Below are positions 12,070 to 24,089 of a stretch of DNA of 64,000 bases, piece after piece (position 1 is the first letter of the stretch; every line of letters begins with the position of its first letter). The DNA lies in NCBI RefSeq assembly GCF_023065955.2, contig NC_079873.1, positions 100,788,128-100,852,127 of the forward strand. Reading direction: 5' to 3'. Made by a program: the position numbers and the translations under genes. Source of the stretch: Ursus arctos. Taxonomy: Eukaryota > Chordata > Mammalia > Carnivora > Ursidae. The notes under the pieces are model-generated. The model was not told the origin of the DNA, ran no database searches, and saw only the letters and a program-made list of their open reading frames with translations.

Positions 12070-13704
12070 ATTGGAGGGAGGCAAGATGACAGAAAAGTAG
12101 GAGACCTCATTTCATCTGGTCCCTTGAATTTAGCTAGGTAACTATCAAATCATTCTTAACACCTATGAATTCAACCTGAGATGTAAGAAAAGAATATCTG
12201 GCACTCTACAAGTAGAAAAGCAACCACTTTCTGCAAGGTTGGAGGTGCAGAGAAGTGAATCTGAGGGAATATATCAAAAGATAAATGGTGGGGGGAGGGA
12301 GGCTTGGTAAGCTGGCCACCAGAGTGATGTAGTACCAGAAGGCAAAATTAGAACCCTTAGAAATCTGCTCCATTGAGAGGCATCCCTGCCTGAAAGGTGC
12401 TCAGGTGGTGAAAATAGGCAAAATTCTAAGTGGAACAGTGTAGTCTCGGGATCCCTCAAGTCACAGAAATAATGGAATGCCTGAGTCAGTAAAGTTCCCA
12501 AGCATTGGAGCAAGGAAACTGGTTACAGTCAGCAGGCCTGGGAGGGGACTATCAGCTCAGTTCACCATAAACCACAAAATACACCTTGATTGGGTGACTG
12601 CTCTCTGCATGGGGACTGTGCAAGGGACAGGAACTTGGGGACCCCTCCGCCTTCCCTCATGAGGTGCAGAAGGGTGTGCATGTGACCAGGCAATAGCTCT
12701 CAGAGTGGGAGCCCTGTAAAGGACAGTAATAGACGACCTTCCCCCTTCCTCTAGGAAGGGAGGAGTGGGTACCAGCATGATTCAGCAAACCACTCTATGT
12801 GCCAGGACCCTACAAAGTGCAGTTACCAGGACCCTATGCTTTCCCCCAGGAGGATTGTTGTGGGCGTGCACTTCAGGAGTCTTCAGAGTTTGGCACACAC
12901 AAAAATGAAGACCATTTATTGCTAAGGATTTACCGAATAGAGGGGATTGTATTCTCTCCACTCTGGGGCTGGAGATCAGGCATGGACATTTCTATTTTGA
13001 TCTGCTAAAGAGGTGGAAAGCCTCCAGGAAACAAAAGCCACAAAGAGGACTAGCTTATACTGAGCCTGGCCCTCTGGCAAGGGGTGGTGCACTCCACTCA
13101 GGCAAAAACACCTGAGAAGCAGCATAGCAGGCCCCTCTCCCAGAAGACCAACTGGAAGAACAGGTGCACAGCAAGCTTATAGAACCCAGAAGACTGTAAA
13201 GCTCTAGTGCTAGGGGAAAATAGTATATAGAATTCAAGGTTTTTTTTCTCATGATTCATTTAACTTTCATTTAAAAATTTTCCATTCCTTTTTTTCTTTT
13301 TTTCCCTTTTCAACTAGTTTCTTATTTTATTAACTCTTTGTTTTTAAGGTTTTTTTAACTTTCATTTTACATTTACATTTTATAGATATATTTTTCATTT
13401 TTGGCTTCCTTTCACTCTATTCAATTTTATTTTTGTCTATATCTAACTTTTGTTTTTTTTTTTTTAATTTAGGAATTTAGTGTCTTCTAACACACAGACC
13501 AAAATACACTCAGGACCAACTAGATCACCCTGTTTTGTCCACCCCGTGAGATTATATTCTCTCTCTCCCCCACCTTTTTTTTTTCTTTTTTCTTTTCTTT
13601 TTTGGTTTCTGACCTCTTCGGATTTGTCTAGTGTGTATTTTGCTTGGGTTGTGGTTGATACTTTTGAGTCTTTTCACTCCTTCATCCATTATTCTCTGGG
13701 CAAA
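12070..13704 (+). promoter_or_regulatory. L1 5'UTR (internal promoter region)
   Basis: The GC-richer leader upstream of ORF1 begins with the GGAGGCAAGATGAC start and passes a CTATCAAATCATTCTTAACACC landmark typical of carnivore L1 5'UTRs. The part at about 12600-12830 has loosely repeated units about 95 bp apart (GGACTGTGCAAGGGACAG, then GAGCCCTGTAAAGGACAG, then GGACCCTACAAAGTGCAG), possibly decayed promoter monomers. 13235-13700 is T-rich. L1 5'UTRs hold an internal Pol II promoter; activity here is unlikely given the decay. Confidence 0.65.
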
Positions 13705-14645
13705 ATTACTAGAAGGAGGAATTCACAACAAAAGAAAGAACCAAAGGTAATGCTCTCTGCCACAGATCTAATCAATATGCATATAAGTAAACTGTCAGAG
13801 CTGGAATTCAGGATAATGATCATAAAGATACTAGCTGGACTTGAAAAAAGCATAGAAGACACTAGAGAATCTCTTAGTGCAGAAATAGATCTAATCAGGC
13901 TGAAATTAAAAATGCTCTGAAAAGCAGTCTAAATCATATGCTCTAACAGCTAGGGTCAATGAGGAAGAAAAGAAAGTAAGTGACATAGAAGACAAGTTGA
14001 TGGTAAGAAAGGAAGCTGAGAAAAGAGAGTAAAACAACTAATAGGCCATGAGGACAGGTTTCGAGGAATCAGTGATGCCATAAAAGAGACCAACATCAGA
14101 ATTATTGGGATGCCTGAAGGGCAAAAGAAAGAGAGAGAGCTAGAAGGTGTATTTGAGCAAATCACAGCTGAGAACTTCCCTAATCTGGGGATGGAAAGGG
14201 ACATTCATGTCCAAGAGGTAAAGAGGACCCATCACAAAATCAATAAATATAGATCAACACCCCAACATATAATACTGAAGCTTGCAAATTTCAGAGATAA
14301 AGAAAAAATCCTGAAAGCAGCTCAAAACAAGAAGTTCTTAACCTATAGAGGAACATTAACTTGACATCAGACCTGTCCACAGAGAGCTGGCAAGCCAGAA
14401 AAAGTTGGCATGATATAGCCAGGGTACGAAATGAGAAAAACATGCAGCCAAGAATACTTTTTCCAGCTAGGCTGTCATTAAAAATGGAAGGAGGAGATAA
14501 AGAGCTTCCAGGACAAATAGAAACTGGAAGAATATGTGACCACCAAGCCAGACCTGCAAGAAATATTAAGTGGGATCCTGTAAGTGAAGAGAGAGCTGAA
14601 GAGCAACATAGACCATATAGAAGCAGAGACAATCTACAGAAATAG
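13705..14645 (+). pseudogene. L1 ORF1 (ORF1p), inactivated
   Basis: ORF1p is the L1 RNA chaperone. The frame TRRRNSQQKKE..SATDLINMHISKLSELEF is recognisable from 13708. The expected start ATG reads ATT at 13705-13707. The first frame ends at 13918-13920, in the coiled coil. The RRM segment continues in another frame (MPEGQKKERELEGVFEQ at 14110, AENFPNLGMERDIHVQE) and the C-terminal domain in a third (QPRILFPARLSLKMEG near 14450). At least two frameshifts and the lost start make it non-functional. Confidence 0.85.
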
Positions 14646-14664
14646 GGACTTTAGAGATAATACA

Positions 14665-17600
14665 ATTGCACTAAATTCGTATCTTTCCACAGTTACTCTG
14701 AATGTAAATGGGATAAATGCTCTAATAAAAAGAAACAGGGTATCAGATTGGATAAAGAAGCAAAACCCATCTACATGCTGTTTACAAGAGACTCACTTTA
14801 GACCTAAAGACACCTCAAGACTAAAAGTGAGGGGGTAGAGAACAATTTATCATACTAATGGACCTCAAAAGAAAGCTGGGTTAGCAATCCTCATAGCTGA
14901 CAAATAAGATTTTAAACCAAAGACTGTAGTAAGGGATGAAGATGGACATTATATCATACTTAAAGGATCTACCCAACAAGAAGATCTATCAGTTATAAAT
15001 ATTTACACCCCTAATTTGAATGCACTCAAATGTGTGTGGGACTTTAACACCACACACGCAGCAATGGACAGATCGTCTAAGCAGAAGATCAACAAGAAAA
15101 CAAGGGCTTTGAATGACACATTGGACCAGAAGGACTTCACAGATATATACAGAGCACTGCATCCTAAAGCAACAGAATACACATTCTTCTCGAGTGCACA
15201 TGAACATTCTCCATAATAGAGCACATACTGGGTCACAAATCAGGTCTCAATGAATACCAAAATATTGGGATTATTCCATGCATATTTTCAGATCACAATG
15301 CTTTGAAACTTGAACTCAATCACAGGAGGAAAGGAACTCAAACACATGGAGGTTAAAGAACATCCTACCAAAGAATGAATGGGTCAACCAGGAAATTAAA
15401 GAAGAATTTTTAAAAATTAGGGAAACTAATGAGAATGAAAATACAAATGTTCAAAACCTTTGGGATACAGCAAAGGTGGTCCTATGAGGGAAATACATTG
15501 GAATACAAGCCTCTCTCAAAAAAATTAGAAAAATCTCAAATACACAAGTTAACCTTACACCTAAAGGAGCTGGAGAAAGAACAACAAATAAAGCTTAAAC
15601 CAAGCAGAAGGAGAGAAATAATAAATACTAGAGCAGAAATCAATGGAATAGATAACAGAGGAAAAATAGAATAGATCCACAAAACTAGAAGCTGGTTCTT
15701 TGAAAGCATTAATAAGATCAATAAACCCCTAGCAATACTTATCAAAAAGAAAAGAGAAAGGACCCAAAATCATAAAATCATGAATGAAAGAGGAGAGATC
15801 ATGACCAACACCAAGGAAATACAAACAATTTTAAGAACATATTATTGCACTGTGTGTTATACTTAACTAATGAATCATTCAACATTACATCAAAAACTAA
15901 TTATGTACTATCCAGTGGCTAACTGAACATAATAAAAAAGAACATATTATGAGCAAATATATGCAAATTAGGCAATTTGGAAGAAATGGATGCATTCCTG
16001 GAAACTTATAAACTACCAAAACTGAAACAGGAAGAAATAGAAAACCTGAACAGACCCATAAGCAGCAAGGAAATTGAAACAGTAATCAAAAACCTCCCAA
16101 AAAACAAGAGTCCAGGACCGGATGGCTTCCCAGTGGGATTCTACCAAACATTTAAAGAAGAAATAATACATATTCTCTGATGCTATTTCAAAAAATAGAA
16201 ATGGAAGGAAAACTTCCAAACTTGTTCTATGAGGCCAGCATTACCTTGATCCCAAAACCTCATCAAAAAGAATTACAGACCAATATCACTGAGGAACATG
16301 GATGCCAAAATTCTCAATAAGATCCTAGCCAATAGGATCCAGCAGTATAGTAAAAGGATTATTCACCATGACCAAGTGGGATTCATTCCTGGGCTACAAG
16401 GGTGGTTCAACATTCACAAATCAATCAATATGATACATCATATTAATAAAAGAAAGGACAAGAACCATGTGATCCTCTCAATAGATTTAGAAAAAACATT
16501 GACAAAATACAGCATCCTTTCTTGATTAAAACTCTCTGCAGTGTAGGGATAGAGGAACATACCTCAATATCATAAGAGCTATCCAGAAGGAGCCCACAGC
16601 GAATATCAAAGGTCAGGAATATGAGAGGAATATCCACTCTCACCACTGTTGCTCAACATAGTACTAGAAGTCTTAGCCTCAGCAATAAGAAAACAAAAAA
16701 GAAATAAAAGACATTCAAATTGGCAAAGAAGAAGTCACACCCTCACTCCTTGGAGATGACATGATACCTTATGTGGAAAACCCGAAAGACTTCACCCCCA
16801 AATTGCTAGAACTCATACAGCAACTCAGCAGTGTGGCAGGATACAAAACCAATGCACAGAAATCAGTTGCTTTCCAATACACTAACAATGTAACTGTAGA
16901 AAGAGAAATTAGGGAATTGATTCCATTTGCAATAGCACCAAAAACCATGATACCTTGGAATAAACCTAACCAAAGAAGTAAAACATCTATACTCTAGAAA
17001 CTACAGAACACTTATGAAAGAAATTGAAGACACAAAAAGTTAGAAAAAACATTCCATGCTCATGTATTAGAAGAATGAACATTGTTAAAATGTCTATGCT
17101 ACCCAGAGCAATCTATACTTTCAGTGCCATCCTGATCAAAATACCAATGCCATTTTTTGAAGTGCTGGAACATACGATCCTAAAATTCATGTGGAACTAG
17201 AAAAGACCCCAAATTATCAATGAAATGTTGAAAAAGAAAACCAAAGCTGGGGGCATCACGTTGCCTGATTTCAAGATATACTACAAAGCTGTGATCACAA
17301 AGGCAGCATGGTACTGGGACAAAAGCAGACATATAGATCGATGGAACAGAAGAGAGAGCCCAGATATGGACCATCAACTCTATGGTCAACTAATCTTTGA
17401 CAAAGCAGGAAAAAAAAATTTCCAATGGAAAAAAGACAGTCTCTTCAATAAATGGTGCTGGGAAAATTGGATAGCTATTTACAGAAGAATGAAACTGGAT
17501 CATTCTCTTACATGTTACAGAAAGATAAACTAAACGGATGAAAGACTTCAATGTAAGACAAAAATCCATCAAAATCCTAGAAAAGCACATAGGTAATAAA

Positions 17601-18446
17601 CTCTTCGACATCAGCCACAGGAACTTCTTTCAAGACATGTCTACAAAGGCAAGGGAAACAAAAGAGAAAATGAACTTTTGGGACTTCATCAAGATAAAAA
17701 GCTTCTGCACAGCCAAGGAAACAGTCAACAAAACAAAGAGGCACCCCATGGAATGGGAGCAGATATTTTCAAATGACGTTACAGATAAAGGGCTGGTATC
17801 CACGATCTATAAAGAACTTCTCAAGCTCAACACCCCAAAAAAACAAGTAATCAAGTCAAAAAAATGGGCAGAAGACATGAACAGACACTTATCCAAAAAG
17901 ACATATGAACGGCTAACAGACACATGAAAAAATGTTCAACATCATTAGCCATCAGGGAAATTCAAACCAAAACCACACTGAGATATCACCTTACACCAGT
18001 TAGAATGGCAAAAATTGACAAGGCAAGAAACAACAAATGTTGGAGAGGTTGTGGGGGAAGGGGAACACTGTTGGTGGGAATGCAAGTTGGTACAGCCACT
18101 TTGGAAAACAGCGTGGAGGTTCATCAAAAAGTTAAAAATAGAGCTACCCTATGACCCAGCAATTGCATTACTAGGTATTTACCCAAAGATACAGATGTAG
18201 TGATGAAAAGGGCCATATGCACCTTCATGTTCATAGCAGCCACAATAGCCAAGATGCCCTTCAACAAAAGAATGAATAAAGAAGATGTGGTGCATATATA
18301 CAATGGAATATTACTAAGCCATCAGAAAGAATGATTACCCAATATTTGCATCAACATGGATAGAACTGGAGGAGATTATGCTAAGTGAAATAAGTCAAGC
18401 AGAGAAAGTCAATTATCATATTGTTTCACTTATTTGTGGAACATAA
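14665..18446 (+). pseudogene. L1 ORF2 (endonuclease / reverse transcriptase), inactivated
   Basis: The endonuclease begins LSTVTLNVNGINALIKRNRV at about 14680, with CLQETHFRPKDTSRL (about 14782). The Y motif is INIYTPNLNA, altered from YAPN. A SLDHVLGH equivalent near 15215 is broken. The RT segment includes [21 protein letters not shown] (about 16094-16160) and [12 protein letters not shown] (about 16370-16405). The C-terminal WCWENW motif is near 17455, and the final stop is at 18444-18446. Numerous stops and frameshifts (for example near 15207, 16525 and 16997) and a 92-bp L1 insertion have destroyed it. Confidence 0.85.
15846..15937 (+). mobile_element. 92-bp L1 3'-end insertion with perfect TSD
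   Basis: Only the last ~85 bp of an L1 3'UTR plus a short A-rich tail are present (TGCACTGTGTGTTATAC to GCTAACTGAACATAATAAAA). They are flanked by the exact 13-bp duplication AAGAACATATTAT at 15833-15845 and 15938-15950. The host is the ORF2 of the decayed full-length L1. Confidence 0.93.
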
Positions 18447-18670
18447 GGAATATCAAGGAGATCATTAGGAGAAGGAAGGGAAAAATGAAGGGGTGAAATC
18501 AGAGGGGGAGATGAACCATGAGAGACTCTGGACTCTGGGAAACAATCTGAGGGTTTTAGAGGGGAGAGGGGTAGGGAGATTGGTTAGACCAGTGGTGGGT
18601 ATTAAGGAGGGCATGTATTGCATGGAGCACTGGGTGTTATAAGCAAACAATGAATCATAGAACACTACAT

Positions 18671-18742
18671 CAAAAAAAAAAAAAAGAAAGAAAGAAAAGA
18701 AAATAATAAAATATAAATAAATAAATAAATAAATAAATAAAA
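18671..18742 (+). repeat. L1 tail: A-run, (AAAG)n, (AAAT)n
   Basis: The A-rich 3' tail of the full-length L1 has differentiated into AAAGAAAG and AAATAAAT tracts by replication slippage. Confidence 0.85.
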
Positions 18743-18869
18743 CAGAAACATCAGGATATGGTGAGTTTACTGTCACAAAATGGCAAAATAAACTTTCTTT
18801 TATATTAGGTTAAATAAAGAGAGGAGATTGTGGAAAAGTGACTAACTTATGTGTGGAAACTAAAGAAAG

Positions 18870-18931
18870 ATAACTATTTAACAAAGTCTGTTGGTAAAGA
18901 ATAACTATTTAACAAAGTCTGTTGGTAAAGA
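18870..18931. repeat. Perfect 31-bp tandem duplication
   Basis: The unit beginning ATAACTATTTAACAAAG and ending TTGGTAAAGA occupies 18870-18900 and is repeated exactly at 18901-18931. It lies just upstream of a SINE insertion site. Confidence 0.92.
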
Positions 18932-18946
18932 ATTCTTTTGGTCTCA

Positions 18947-18984
18947 GGGTGCCTGGGTGGTTTAGTCAGTTAAGCAACCGATTC

Positions 18985-19040
<56 letters not shown>

Positions 19041-19536
19041 TGATTAGCCAACATATAGTACATCATTATTTTTTGATGTGGTGTTCAACGATTCATGTAA
19101 CACCCAGTGCTCATCACAACATATGCCCTCTTTAATGCCCATCACCATACCCCTTCCCCCCACCTCCTCTCTTCTGTAACCCTCAGTTTGTTTCCTGGAG
19201 TTCAGAGTCTCTCATGGTTTGTCTCCCTCTCTGATTTCTTCCCATTCAGTTTTCCCTCCCTTTTCTTATGATCCACTGCACTGTTTCTTATATTCCACAT
19301 ATGAGTGAAACCATATGATAATTGTCTTTCTCTGCTTGACTTATTTCACTTAGCATAATCTGACTCTTGATTTCAGCTTAGGTCACGATCTCAGGGTCCT
19401 GGGATCCAGCCTGAGTCAGGCTCTATACTCAACAGGTTATCTGCTTAAGGATTGTCTTTCTCCCTCTCCATCTGCCCCTCTCCACACACACACTCTCTTT
19501 CTCTCTAAAATAAGTAAATAAATATTTTTTTAAAAT
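18947..19536 (+). mobile_element. SINEC split by an L1 3' fragment
   Basis: The SINE head GGGTGCCTGGGTGGTTTAGTC (18947-18986) and the SINE body from GACTCTTGATTTCAGC to the AATAAATATTTT tail (19362-19536) are one element. The flanking TSD AATTCTTTTGGTCTCA is at 18931-18946 and 19537-19552 (16 bp, exact). The gap is an antisense L1 piece. Confidence 0.92.
18987..19361 (-). mobile_element. L1 3'UTR insertion, minus strand, inside a SINE
   Basis: The (ATT)n run at 18987-19035 replaces the usual poly-T tail. Antisense young L1 3'UTR follows (CACCCAGTGCTCATCAC, then CTCAGTTTGTTTCCTGG) and ends within the ORF2 tail (CTTATTTCACTTAGCATAATC). A short TSD, GATTCTT at 18980-18986 and GACTCTT at 19362-19368, brackets it. 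Confidence 0.88.
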
Positions 19537-19552
19537 AATTCTTTTGGTCTCA

Positions 19553-22500
19553 ACTTCTTGTCATTGTTGACAATAATGTTATTTTCCTTCTAGTATAGGG
19601 ATGGCATCTTTTATGGGAATGTCATCTCCTACTTTTAAGAAAAAAAAGGAACATCAAGTGTTTTGTTTTGTATTTGCTGCTTTTCAAGTGCCGTTAATTC
19701 AAAATAGTCAATATGCTAGAGTGGCATACCTTGGGGTGGCATGTTCTGAATTCCTTTAGTATTTAAGATTCCTTTTTTCAAGCATTGAGATTATATTAAT
19801 ATAACTGGCCTAAATATGTACCAACTCAGTCTCTCTTTTGAATTCATTTGGAATTCACAATTTGTCACCTAAAGTCTCTTATATAACTTGTCATCTATTC
19901 TATTTTTTTTTACTCAATGTCTAGTCTATCTTCACCATATTGAAGTTGATCCTCCTTGATAGAGAAAAATGGAAACAAAATAAGAGGTGAATAAATTTGT
20001 TATTTTGTTTTGTTTTGTTTTCAGTCACCAATAAATGTGTCCCAAGCAGTGAACTTATATATTTTTTCTGTTTTTCTTGGATATACTAGTTTCTTAATAT
20101 GTTTTGTTTTACTGACAGAAAAACCCCACATTGGTTACATTTTCCTTGGCCCAGATACATGACTATTATAGCTATTTTTACTTATCAGACATGCAATATG
20201 TCTTTTTTGATGTTTTAAGATAAGGAATGGGAGATAAAATATTGGTGGGTAAGTGGAAATTACTTGTAGTGGTCAAGTAATATATGTAAATATATTTTAA
20301 CATTAAATGTTAAAAATGAATAAGATATTTTCTCAAGCTTTAAAAGAAACCAGAATATGTCACCTCAAAATACACTTTTGCCATAAAAATGATTTTGAGT
20401 AGAAGGTAATTAAGAAGCAATAAATGCCTAAAGGCAGGAAATGAATTCTTCTTTTACTGGAGATAGAATCTTAGCCCAGAGATGGCATCAAAGGCATCTG
20501 CAAACAAAGCTTGTTAAATTCACCCTTATTTTTTTTTAGCTACTACTTCACCACTTACTACGCTACCTCAAATTACAGAGGCCAAAAGTTAAGGAAAGCA
20601 CATCAATTTTTATTCTATTATAGTCACAAAAGTGGAAAATTGACACAGAAACCCCTATGTCCTCTGAGAAAGTTTTAGTACCAGTAAATACTGCATAGTC
20701 AAAGAATTTGAACATTTAAATGAAGGTGTCTGGTGCATTAGTTATATAAATTGTTGTCACAAAACTGAAGGGAAAAATTTAAGCATCTATTTTATAACCT
20801 GAAACAGAAGGTAGACTGTGTGGCAGGTGTGCCAAATAATTCTGAAATCCAGTTATAAGACAATGTCATTTATGACAGCTTTTAGCAGATGGATACCAGC
20901 ATATGTGCACTATTGATCTAATTGAATGACCCGAGATTATGTTTCTTAGAACTTTTTAAAAAAGGAGAGGCAAAGAGAGAAGGAAATCTGTGAAGCCACA
21001 ACCAGCCAAATTTAAAGCTTGCAAACTTTCTTTAAACATTATATATTTATTGTATGAAAATTATGCTTCAAGGAAAAATAACCATTATGGTTGTACATTA
21101 ATTTCTTTGGCAAATTGAAGTTTTTATTCATTTTAACTTAAAAAGTGTGTCTATTATTTTTCTAATTCATAAGGTGCTAAATAATGTCACACCAAAAAAC
21201 CAATAAAATGGACATGATTATCTTTGAACTCTCAGAGGAATTATGCTGCTAACCATTAAAGTTATCTTTCCATTTCCCTGTAAGGAAAAGGATCACTGCT
21301 CACTTCTCATGCCCAGATTCACATCAGTGTCATATGACAATATGTAACCATGTTAATGGATAAAGAAAAATCTGATAAGAATGGCTAAAAGAAGTAACTA
21401 GTAGATTTGTGATTGAACCATAACCACCCAAGGAAACTCTTCTGCTGACACTGAAAATAGGAAAAAATTCATATACATTTCCATTTTTTCTTTAAATAGA
21501 ATGAAAATCATTAATCACAGGGAAGGTCATTTGTTTTCATATTCAAAGACTATAAATATGCCATTGCTTATGTAATACTATTTTTACCTAGTTATAAGCA
21601 AAAATACTAGAAATATTAAATATATTTTGAAGTTAAAAATCATAATATTGTGTGTACATGTTATTTACTTTTTTTACATTTTTGACATATAACACAATAT
21701 TTATATACTTCATATTGTACATTTACACTATAACTCTTAACAACTTTGAAAATTCACTGTTAAAGGCTGTAGTAGCTGGAGACAATGCCAGTATGTCTCT
21801 TTTCATACTGTTATCATACAAAACATAATACCAAGAGCTTAATTAGCAGTCTTTGCATCAAAAGAGGCAAAATACATATTTATCTAATATTAACATGTCA
21901 AAGTAAACACAAAAACTCCTATGGAAATTAAGTTTCTTTGTATTGGTATATATGTCTTTAGACATCAATAATGATCAAGAGAAGTTTACAAGCTCATTAT
22001 TTAACAATAGTCATAGAACTGATAATACAAAATTTGAAAACATATTCAAGCAGATTTGAAATATTTTAAATGTAACCTAAGCAGATCTAAATAAAGGACA
22101 GAGCACTATGCTCTGTTTGCTATCCCTCCTCTACAAAACACTCAAATATAAATATAACTCCTCATTATGGTAGAAAACTATTTATCAAGCACCAACTATA
22201 GGCTAACCACTGTATGAGATAACTTTATTAGATGCTTAGCATGATAGTTTGAATACAAGTTTTTCAACTTAGCAATAAAAGCCTTATTTTTCGGGTTCTT
22301 CTCAGGTGCATCTATTAGCACATAATCATGTCATAGAATAGAAGTCAATTGCATCATGCCAATTAACAATTAATAATAAAGCATTGTAATTAGCTTTAGC
22401 ACTTGAGGATAATGTATATTTTTATTGAGCACATGTATGTGCTGCATAATTCCACTTGTTTGTACAATTTTGTATGAGTAAACATGTAACGTTTTGAGTT

Positions 22501-22622
22501 ATAACAAAAACTCATGCATAACTTTCAAGTTCTTACTGACAAGAACTTAGTCTATGCAAAAATATCAGTTCAGAGTTCAAAGATAATCATGTCCATTTTA
22601 TGGACATGGAAAGATTTGTGTT
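19553..22622. other. Anonymous AT-rich DNA
   Basis: Three kilobases without a recognisable gene, SINE or L1. The only small feature is a (TTTTG)n run at about 20000-20022. No splice-supported or protein-like open frame is visible. A conserved noncoding element could be hidden here but cannot be judged from one sequence. Confidence 0.5.
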
Positions 22623-22638
22623 AATAAAATCTGCACAA

Positions 22639-22849
22639 GAATGCCTGGGTGGCTCAGTCTGTCAAGCATCTGCCTTCAGCTCAGTTCATGATCCCAGGGT
22701 CCTGGGATGGAGTCCAATATTGGGCTCCTTGCTCAGCAGGGAGCCTGCTTCTCCCTCTGCCTGCTATGTCTTCTCTACCTGCTGCTCCCCCTGCTTGTGC
22801 GCTCTCTCTCTCTGACAAATAAATAAATAAAATCTTAAAAAATAAAATA
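22639..22849 (+). mobile_element. SINEC, plus strand
   Basis: The element runs from ATGCCTGGGTGGCTCAGTC through a CCCAGGGTCCTGGGATGG core to an AATAAATAAATAAAATC tail. The TSD AATAAAATCTGCACAA is at 22623-22638 and 22850-22865 (16 bp, exact). Confidence 0.93.
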
Positions 22850-23080
22850 AATAAAATCTGCACAATAATGATCCAGTGTGTATACATTAGACAATGTTCA
22901 TTTTTATGAGGGATTTTCAATAAGTACATAATAAAACGAAGCAGTAATTTAAACTTACCACACCACAATAAGTCAAAATTTATTTCAAAATAGTGAGGCT
23001 AGTTGAGTACCTATTGGATTTAGGACATGATATTAGGTGATAATAGTACTGAAGTAAAAACAGTTTTAATAAATCTGATA

Positions 23081-23275
23081 GGGGCGCCTGGGTGGCACAG
23101 CAGTTGAGCGTCTGCCTTCGGCTCAGGGCGTGATCCTGGCGTTATGGGATCGAGCCCCGCATCGGGCTCCTCCGCTATGAGCCTGCTTCTTCCTCTGCCA
23201 CTCCCCCTGCTTGTGTTCCCTCTCTCGCTGGCTGTCTCTATCTTTGTCGAATAAATAAATAAAATCTTTAAAAAA
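23081..23275 (+). mobile_element. SINEC, young ursid-like subtype
   Basis: The element starts GGGGCGCCTGGGTGGCACAGC, has the GGCGTTATGGGATCGAGCC core, and ends GTCGAATAAATAAATAAAA. The TSD AATAAATCTGATA is at 23068-23080 and 23276-23288 (13 bp, exact). Low divergence from the copy at 28774 implies recent activity. Confidence 0.94.
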
Positions 23276-23288
23276 AATAAATCTGATA

Positions 23289-24085
23289 AATGCTTTCATA
23301 AAGGTATATGTAGAAAAAAAAGGTATATGTAGAATGACAAGTGAGTATATAAGAGAAATATCTAACCCCAATGTTGTGGGTTCAGGGAAGAGAAAGACAA
23401 AATATGACAGTCTAAGTTTATTCACAAAGTAGGTTTAGCTCCTAGAGGATAAATTTATAATACTGTCATTCCAGTATGCGAAGACAGCGTATATAGATGA
23501 TAAAAGCTCTGTATGTGTTAAAGAGTTTAGGTACAGACTGCTATAAGCAGAAGTGCTGTTACAAATGTTACATTATAGGTATTTTTGTATGAGTCTTGAT
23601 TACAGCCCCAGGCAAATTTAAGAAATTAGTAGACTAATGCAACCAACTTAAATAAACTTGAATTTTTAATGTATCTCTAAATTTACAAATGTGTATGCAT
23701 GTGTTTCTGATAATTGTGCTACTTAGAGGGCAAATAAAATGACAGAAATACTTTTTCCATTGTTTCAGGAATGATTATCATAACTCTATTAATACAGTTC
23801 TAAAATAAAATGTGAAATGTCACCATTACCTTGATGCAAATAAAAAGACTGTTATAAAAAGTTTACATTAAGATAGCTCTCTTTATGAATCATTTGCAAT
23901 AAAGTATATATCCTTTATAAACCCATCAACATATAACTAAGTGAAACAAAAATCAATCTACATTAGAATTATCTTGGAGTAATATTATCCAGAAGTTGCC
24001 CACATTTGTCAAATAATCTGCTTCTTTAAAATATTTCATTTTCCCAGACACTTATGTGAACATTGAGGTGTCTTTTTTTTAAAGG
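23289..24085. other. Anonymous AT-rich DNA
   Basis: No gene or named repeat is seen. A small direct duplication of AGGTATATGTAGAA occurs at about 23300-23332. Confidence 0.5.
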
Positions 24086-24089
24086 AGTA

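Larger units (their letters stand above)
12064..18742 (+). mobile_element. Decayed full-length carnivore LINE-1
   Basis: All parts are present in order. The 5'UTR begins GGAGGCAAGATGACAGAAAAG at about 12074, ORF1 lies at about 13705-14645, ORF2 at 14665-18446, and the 3'UTR runs to about 18665. An A-rich tail that became (AAAG)n and (AAAT)n extends to 18742. Total length is about 6.6 kb, normal for mammalian L1. It carries many stops and frameshifts and one short L1 insertion (15846-15937). I could not find a convincing TSD. Confidence 0.9.

Noticed and set aside
13480..13704. In-frame upstream extension of L1 ORF1
   Set aside because: The residues before the TRRR segment are translated T-rich 5'UTR. 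The homologous start is at 13705, where ATG has become ATT.
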